Source: Verrucomicrobiota bacterium
Lineage (GTDB): Bacteria; Verrucomicrobiota; Verrucomicrobiia; Verrucomicrobiales; DEV007
Reading direction: 5' to 3'
Length of the DNA stretch: 64,000 nt
Assembly: GCA_018970725.1 (NCBI GenBank)
Contig: JAGWVU010000021.1
Coordinates: 1-64,000, forward strand
Part shown: in pieces, positions 60,109 through 64,000 of the stretch
Position numbering within the stretch: the stretch's first letter is position 1
How the letters are laid out: every line of letters begins with the position of its first letter
Position numbers and translations under genes: made by a program
The notes under the pieces: generated by a model
Database searches by the model: none
What the model was told of the DNA's origin: nothing
What the model saw: the letters and a program-made list of their open reading frames with translations, nothing else

Positions 60109-62455
60109 TGGGCAGGGCGGCTTTGAGGCGGTCCAAAAGGCGTCCGTGGGCGGCGTCGACTTGGGGAGCGGCCAATGTTTCCGTGGCGGAACGGTAGGTC
60201 AGCGACCAAGCGAGGGATTTCCGGTCCGCTGCCAGTCTGGTTCCGGTGGGGTCGACGAAGAGATCGAAGAGCCGGAAACTTTCCAGCAGGGGTTCGCCGC
60301 TGGATTGGAAAAAGTCGGAGATGGCCTGGCCCGGGAGATCCGCAGGGGCCTCGATCGCCACGTCGCGGGTGATGGCGGGGAAGCGGGGCAGGGGGTGGAA
60401 GAGGGACGGGGAGCCGAGCGCCGCCATGAGTTTCTTGATGCCGATCTCCGCGACGAGAACCGGTTGATCGAGATCGAGGGAGCGGGCCGTTGCCGGGAGC
60501 AAGCAGCCGGCCAAGCCGACTTTGCCACCACCCACCTTGATTTCGGCGGCCAGCAGGAGGCGTGGATCCTCGATCGGCAGCAGGTCGATCGCCTGGCCGG
60601 GGCAAAGTTGCTCGAGCAAGCCCCGGAGGGCGGCGAAATCGAAGAGATCAGGTTTGGAGGCGCGCCAGGAAGGCGGTTCGAGGCGGCCGGTGGCCACGAG
60701 GGCGAGGTGTTGCAACTCGATCGGTTGCCCTTTTGGGGAGGCGGCGAAGACGGTTCCGATTTCGAAGAGGCGGAGATCGGACGTGCCCATGCGGACGTTG
60801 TGCTCCGCGATGCGGAGGAGGGACGGGGTCAGGCCGGGGCGGAGAAAGGTATGCGGCTCCGTCATCGGGTTTTTGACCCGGAGCGGGGAGAGGTTGCGGT
60901 GCTGGGTGGCGACATCGAGGGCGAGCTGGGCCTCGCTGATCAGTTTGATGGTCTGGCACTCGTGAAAGCCGAGATGACCGAGGCGGGTCCGGAGCGCGCG
61001 GCGGAAATCATATTCCTGATCCGCGCGGGAGGGGGGGACGAAGGGAGCCGTTGTTTTGCCGGGAATGCGGTCAAGTCCGTGGACCCGGGCCACTTCCTCC
61101 ACCAGATCCACGGGACGACGGAGGTCGAGACGGTAGGAGGGGATGCGCCAACCGTCGGACTCCTTCTGCAGCCCGAAGGCCTTGAGGATGCGGCCGATCT
61201 CCGCCGGGGGAATCGGGGAGCCGAGGAGGCGGCGGCAGAGGGCGTTGTCGAGCGGCACGGTCACGGAGGTGGAGGGCAGTTCGCCGCACCAAACCGGAAC
61301 GCCTTCCAATTGGCCACCCGCCAGTTCGAGAACGAGCCGGGCCGCCGCTTCCGACGCCGCCATCACCTGAGCGGGATCGACGCCCCGTTCGAAGCGATAA
61401 CTCGAGTCGGTGTGGATCCCGTGCCGATGGGACGTGCGCCGGATCAGGGAGGGTTCGAAGTAAGCGGCTTCGAGAAGGATATCGGTAGTGGCTTCGGTGA
61501 CTCCACTGGATTCTCCGCCCATCACACCGCCCAGGGCCTGCGCGCCCTTGGAATCCGCGATGACGCAGTCGTCAGGGGTGAGTAGGTGGGTGCGACCGTC
61601 GAGCGCCGTGAATTTTTCGCCTTCTCCGGCACGACGGACGCGGATCCCGCCCTTGAGGAGAGAGAGGTCGAAGGCATGGAGCGGTTGGCCCATCTCCATG
61701 AGAATGAAGTTGGTGATATCGACGACGTTGTTGATGGGCCGCAGGCCGATGGCTTGCAGTTTGTCCCGCAGCCAATCGGGGCTGGGTCCGACCTTGACTC
61801 CGCGAAGGATCCGGGCGCTGTAAAAGGAACAGGTTTCCCGGTCTTGGAGGGAGATTTCGGAGGATTTCGCCGCGCGGCCTGGTGCTGTGGAGGTGAAGAC
61901 GGGAGGACGTTTGAGGCGGATTCCGGTCAAAGCGGAAAGTTCACGGGCCAACCCGAGGTGGCTGAGAAGGTCGGGCCGGTTCGGGGTGATCTCGAGATCA
62001 AAAACCGGGGGATGGACCTGGGCGAAGGAGGTGCCGGGGGGCAGATCCCGGGGGAGAATGAGGAGTCCGGAGGCGTCTTCCGAAAGGCCGAGTTCCCGGG
62101 CGCTGCAGAGCATGCCCTGGGATTCCACGCCGCGCAGTTTTCCGGTCTTGATGACCATGTCTCCGATCCGTGCGCCTGGAAGGGCGAGGGGCACATGGTC
62201 CCCGACCTCGTAATTCTTGGCTCCGCAGACGATCTGGCGCGGCGTCGCGCCGCCGTCGTTGACCTGACAGACGCTCAACTTGTCCGCGTCCGGGTGCCGT
62301 TCGGAGGATTCGATGCGGGCGACCACGACGTGATCCGGCGGGCATTGGATCCCCTCCACCTCGATCCCGGCGGCGGTGAGCAGAGCGGCCATTTCCGGGA
62401 TGGATTTGGCCGAAAGATCGAGATGGTCGTTGAGCCAGCGCAGGGAGGCTTTCAT
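60095..62455 (-). CDS. pheT: Phenylalanine-tRNA ligase beta subunit
   Basis: The 786-residue subunit has an N-terminal tRNA-binding EMAP-like fold (HPDADKLSVCQVN, RGVESQGMLCSARELG), then the B3/B4 editing and B5 domains, the catalytic-like core, and a C-terminal FDX-ACB domain (PLPRFPAITRDVAIEAPADL). With pheS it forms the (alpha-beta)2 enzyme that charges tRNA-Phe. It lies 18 bp after pheS in the usual rplT-pheS-pheT order. Confidence 0.97.
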   Translation of the reverse strand: MKASLRWLNDHLDLSAKSIPEMAALLTAAGIEVEGIQCPPDHVVVARIESSERHPDADKLSVCQVNDGGATPRQIVCGAKNYEVGDHVPLALPGARIGDMVIKTGKLRGVESQGMLCSARELGLSEDASGLLILPRDLPPGTSFAQVHPPVFDLEITPNRPDLLSHLGLARELSALTGIRLKRPPVFTSTAPGRAAKSSEISLQDRETCSFYSARILRGVKVGPSPDWLRDKLQAIGLRPINNVVDITNFILMEMGQPLHAFDLSLLKGGIRVRRAGEGEKFTALDGRTHLLTPDDCVIADSKGAQALGGVMGGESSGVTEATTDILLEAAYFEPSLIRRTSHRHGIHTDSSYRFERGVDPAQVMAASEAAARLVLELAGGQLEGVPVWCGELPSTSVTVPLDNALCRRLLGSPIPPAEIGRILKAFGLQKESDGWRIPSYRLDLRRPVDLVEEVARVHGLDRIPGKTTAPFVPPSRADQEYDFRRALRTRLGHLGFHECQTIKLISEAQLALDVATQHRNLSPLRVKNPMTEPHTFLRPGLTPSLLRIAEHNVRMGTSDLRLFEIGTVFAASPKGQPIELQHLALVATGRLEPPSWRASKPDLFDFAALRGLLEQLCPGQAIDLLPIEDPRLLLAAEIKVGGGKVGLAGCLLPATARSLDLDQPVLVAEIGIKKLMAALGSPSLFHPLPRFPAITRDVAIEAPADLPGQAISDFFQSSGEPLLESFRLFDLFVDPTGTRLAADRKSLAWSLTYRSATETLAAPQVDAAHGRLLDRLKAALPITFR

Positions 62456-62473
62456 GAGTCGGGGGCGGCCAAA

Positions 62474-63493
62474 TCAGGCGAACTGGCGCAGGAATCGCAC
62501 GTCGTTCTCGTTGAAGAGGCGGAGGTCGGGAATGCCGTATTGGATCATGGCGAGACGATCCACCCCCATGCCGAAGGCAAAACCGGTGACCCGGTCCGGG
62601 TGAAACAAATCGTCTCCACGTGACTGGCAAACCGCGGCGAAGACCGCCGGATCGACCAGACCGCATCCGGCGATTTCCACCCAACGTTCGGCGCGGCCGA
62701 CGGTCTTGAGTTTGACGTCGATTTCGAAACTGGGTTCCGTGAAGGGGAAAAAGTGAGGACGGAAACGGACTTCGGTGCCGCTCCCAAAGATCACTTGGAA
62801 AAAGGCTTCGAGCGTACCCTTCAAATCGGCCAGACCGACTTCCCGGTCGACGAACAGGCCCTCGAGTTGGGTGAAGGAAATCGAATGGGTCTCGTCGATT
62901 TCGTCGCGGCGGAAAGCGGTGCCCGGGGCGATGATGCGCACGGGTAGGGAAGACGCGCTCTCCATCGTGCGGATCTGGACAGTGGAGGTGTGGGTTCGCA
63001 GTAAGTTTCCGCCGGGGAAGTAATAAGTGTCCGACTCCTTGCGCGCCGGATGGTCCGGGGGCGTGTTGAGGGCGTCGAAGCAGTGCCACTCGGTTTCGAT
63101 CTCCGGACCTTCGGCGAGGGCGAAGCCCATGCGGCGGAGGGTATCGACGGCGCGATCGAGGACTTGGGACAAGGGATGAAGGCTTCCTTGAGGGAGGGAA
63201 CGGGCGGGCAGCGTGGGGTCGATGCCTCGGGCGGCCCGGGCATCACGTGCGGCGAGGAGGGACGCCCTCCGTTCCTCGATGGCGGCGGAGATGGCGGAGC
63301 GGATCTCGTTCAGTTTCTGTCCGAACGCCGGACGATCCGCCGGGGCGAGATCCTTCATCTGCGCCGCGGCGGAAGTCAGCGCTCCTTTCTTGCCGAGATA
63401 GCGCACGCGGAAATCCTCCAGCGCGGTCTCATCCGGAAGGGACGCCGCTTCGTTGGAAGCGGACCGATGGATCTGCTCGAGGTCCTCCAGCAT
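62474..63493 (-). CDS. pheS: Phenylalanine-tRNA ligase alpha subunit
   Basis: The 339-residue catalytic subunit has an N-terminal coiled coil followed by class II motifs: HPARKESDTYYFPGGNLLRT, motif 2 in FRRDEIDETHSISFTQLEGL, FRPHFFPFTEPSFEIDV, and motif 3 in FAFGMGVDRLAMIQYGIPD. The ATG at 63493 starts MLEDLEQIHR. It is 22 bp after rplT. Confidence 0.97.
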   Translation of the reverse strand: MLEDLEQIHRSASNEAASLPDETALEDFRVRYLGKKGALTSAAAQMKDLAPADRPAFGQKLNEIRSAISAAIEERRASLLAARDARAARGIDPTLPARSLPQGSLHPLSQVLDRAVDTLRRMGFALAEGPEIETEWHCFDALNTPPDHPARKESDTYYFPGGNLLRTHTSTVQIRTMESASSLPVRIIAPGTAFRRDEIDETHSISFTQLEGLFVDREVGLADLKGTLEAFFQVIFGSGTEVRFRPHFFPFTEPSFEIDVKLKTVGRAERWVEIAGCGLVDPAVFAAVCQSRGDDLFHPDRVTGFAFGMGVDRLAMIQYGIPDLRLFNENDVRFLRQFA

Positions 63494-63515
63494 GGCGGCT
63501 TGGTTCCGCCCTGAC

Positions 63516-63896
63516 TTAGGCGGCGGGAGCGGCGACCTTGGCTTCGAGAGCCTTTTTGGCGGCCTCGAGGATGCGGGAGAAACCTTCGGCGTCATGGATC
63601 GCCATGTCGGAAAGGACCTTGCGGTCGAGCTCGATTCCGGCGGCCTTGAGACCTTCGATGAAGCGGCTGTAAGTCATGCCCTCGCCCCGGGAGGCGGCAT
63701 TGATGCGCTGCACCCAGAGGTTGCGGAAGCTGCGTTTGCGATTCTTGCGGTCCCGGTAGTGATACTGCTTGGCCTTGCGGACGGCGTCCTTGGCGGTGGT
63801 GATCAGCTTGGAACGGCCTCCACGGAAGCCTTTGGCAGCTTGGAGGATGCGTTTGCGGCGCTTGCGGCTCGCTGGGGAGTTGGTGGCTCTTGGCAT
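63516..63896 (-). CDS. rplT: 50S ribosomal protein L20
   Basis: The 126-residue basic protein has the L20 pattern: [31 protein letters not shown], then [20 protein letters not shown] and [18 protein letters not shown]. It binds 23S rRNA early in 50S assembly. infC and rpmI would be expected upstream, beyond the window. The 104 bases after 63896 hold no gene I can support. Confidence 0.97.
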   Translation of the reverse strand: MPRATNSPASRKRRKRILQAAKGFRGGRSKLITTAKDAVRKAKQYHYRDRKNRKRSFRNLWVQRINAASRGEGMTYSRFIEGLKAAGIELDRKVLSDMAIHDAEGFSRILEAAKKALEAKVAAPAA

Positions 63897-64000
63897 GTTG
63901 GTTTGAGTGAACGGGTCGTTGTTGGCCCTCGATCCACCATCTCACCCGTTCCGAGGGGCCGACGCCGTGAGGTGCCGGTCGAGACTGTGTGATCGATCAC

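Noticed and set aside
59882-61585. 567-codon open frame antisense to pheT
   Set aside because: The reverse strand is unmistakably pheT; the translation has no recognisable domain.
1-64000. tRNA genes, CRISPR arrays, riboswitches
   Set aside because: Looked for TΨC-like GTTCGA cores with acceptor stems, regularly spaced repeats, and known riboswitch cores; none could be supported by eye.

Overview
The window is GC-rich bacterial chromosome. It most likely comes from a Verrucomicrobiota (PVC group) organism, although no 16S gene is present to prove it. Three things point that way. The lexA gene has a TGTTC-N4-GAAtA operator, close to the TGTTC-N4-GAACA LexA motif described for Verrucomicrobia. 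There are many secreted catabolic families typical of the group: DUF1080, neutral ceramidase-like, creatininase-like, NanM-like kelch, cyclase-fold proteins with a haem site, and planctomycete-type cytochromes. There are also Sel1/TPR exported proteins and Tat-type signals. The window opens with the 3' end of a 5S rRNA gene and its terminator. It closes with the rplT-pheS-pheT block on the minus strand.

Layout. 1-3 kb holds a transposase remnant, a DUF4143-type ATPase and a PIN-toxin remnant; a 45-bp imperfect direct repeat brackets the first two. 3-5 kb holds a membrane-anchored, coiled-coil ParA-like ATPase with a translationally coupled partner of unknown function. 5-7.3 kb holds glycerate kinase and fabD. 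7.5-9.1 kb holds a second PIN-toxin remnant and small unknown genes. 9.2-19.1 kb covers envelope and signalling genes: RlpA-like, hybrid kinase, BON/OmpA-like protein with two small membrane proteins, an RlmM/FtsJ-like methyltransferase, a haem-site cyclase-fold protein, and a REC-PAS-GGDEF-EAL protein. 19.2-22.9 kb covers catabolic enzymes (SGNH hydrolase, M42 peptidase, creatininase-like protein, TIM-barrel isomerase).

22.9-26.7 kb is a scar zone. It has a 158-bp nested inverted repeat, two small heat-shock proteins, and remnants of a tyrosine recombinase, a metallophosphoesterase and a pectate lyase. 26.8-31.8 kb is housekeeping (mutL, an A-type Fe-S carrier, purB). 31.9-38.2 kb is the most striking unit: an HExxH metalloprotease followed 18 bp later by a 1711-residue protein with a pseudokinase-like N-terminus, a DUF4011/COG1112 SF1 helicase and a C-terminal Vsr/MTES_1575-like nuclease fold. 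It looks like a defence or genome-maintenance module related to kinase-helicase-nuclease systems such as Mokosh.

38.2-45.9 kb is mostly a minus-strand catabolic run (amidohydrolase, ceramidase, M20 peptidase, ICMT-like methyltransferase, stand-alone condensation-like acyltransferase). 46.1-51.4 kb holds three exported Sel1/TPR genes. 52-56.4 kb holds lexA, divergent from a cell-wall operon (TPR, S11 carboxypeptidase, bioF-like, amidase). 56.4-60.1 kb holds an MFS transporter with a NanM-like mutarotase, a c-type cytochrome and a GYF-domain protein. The long open frames lying antisense to GC-rich genes were treated as shadows. I saw no tRNA gene, CRISPR array or riboswitch.
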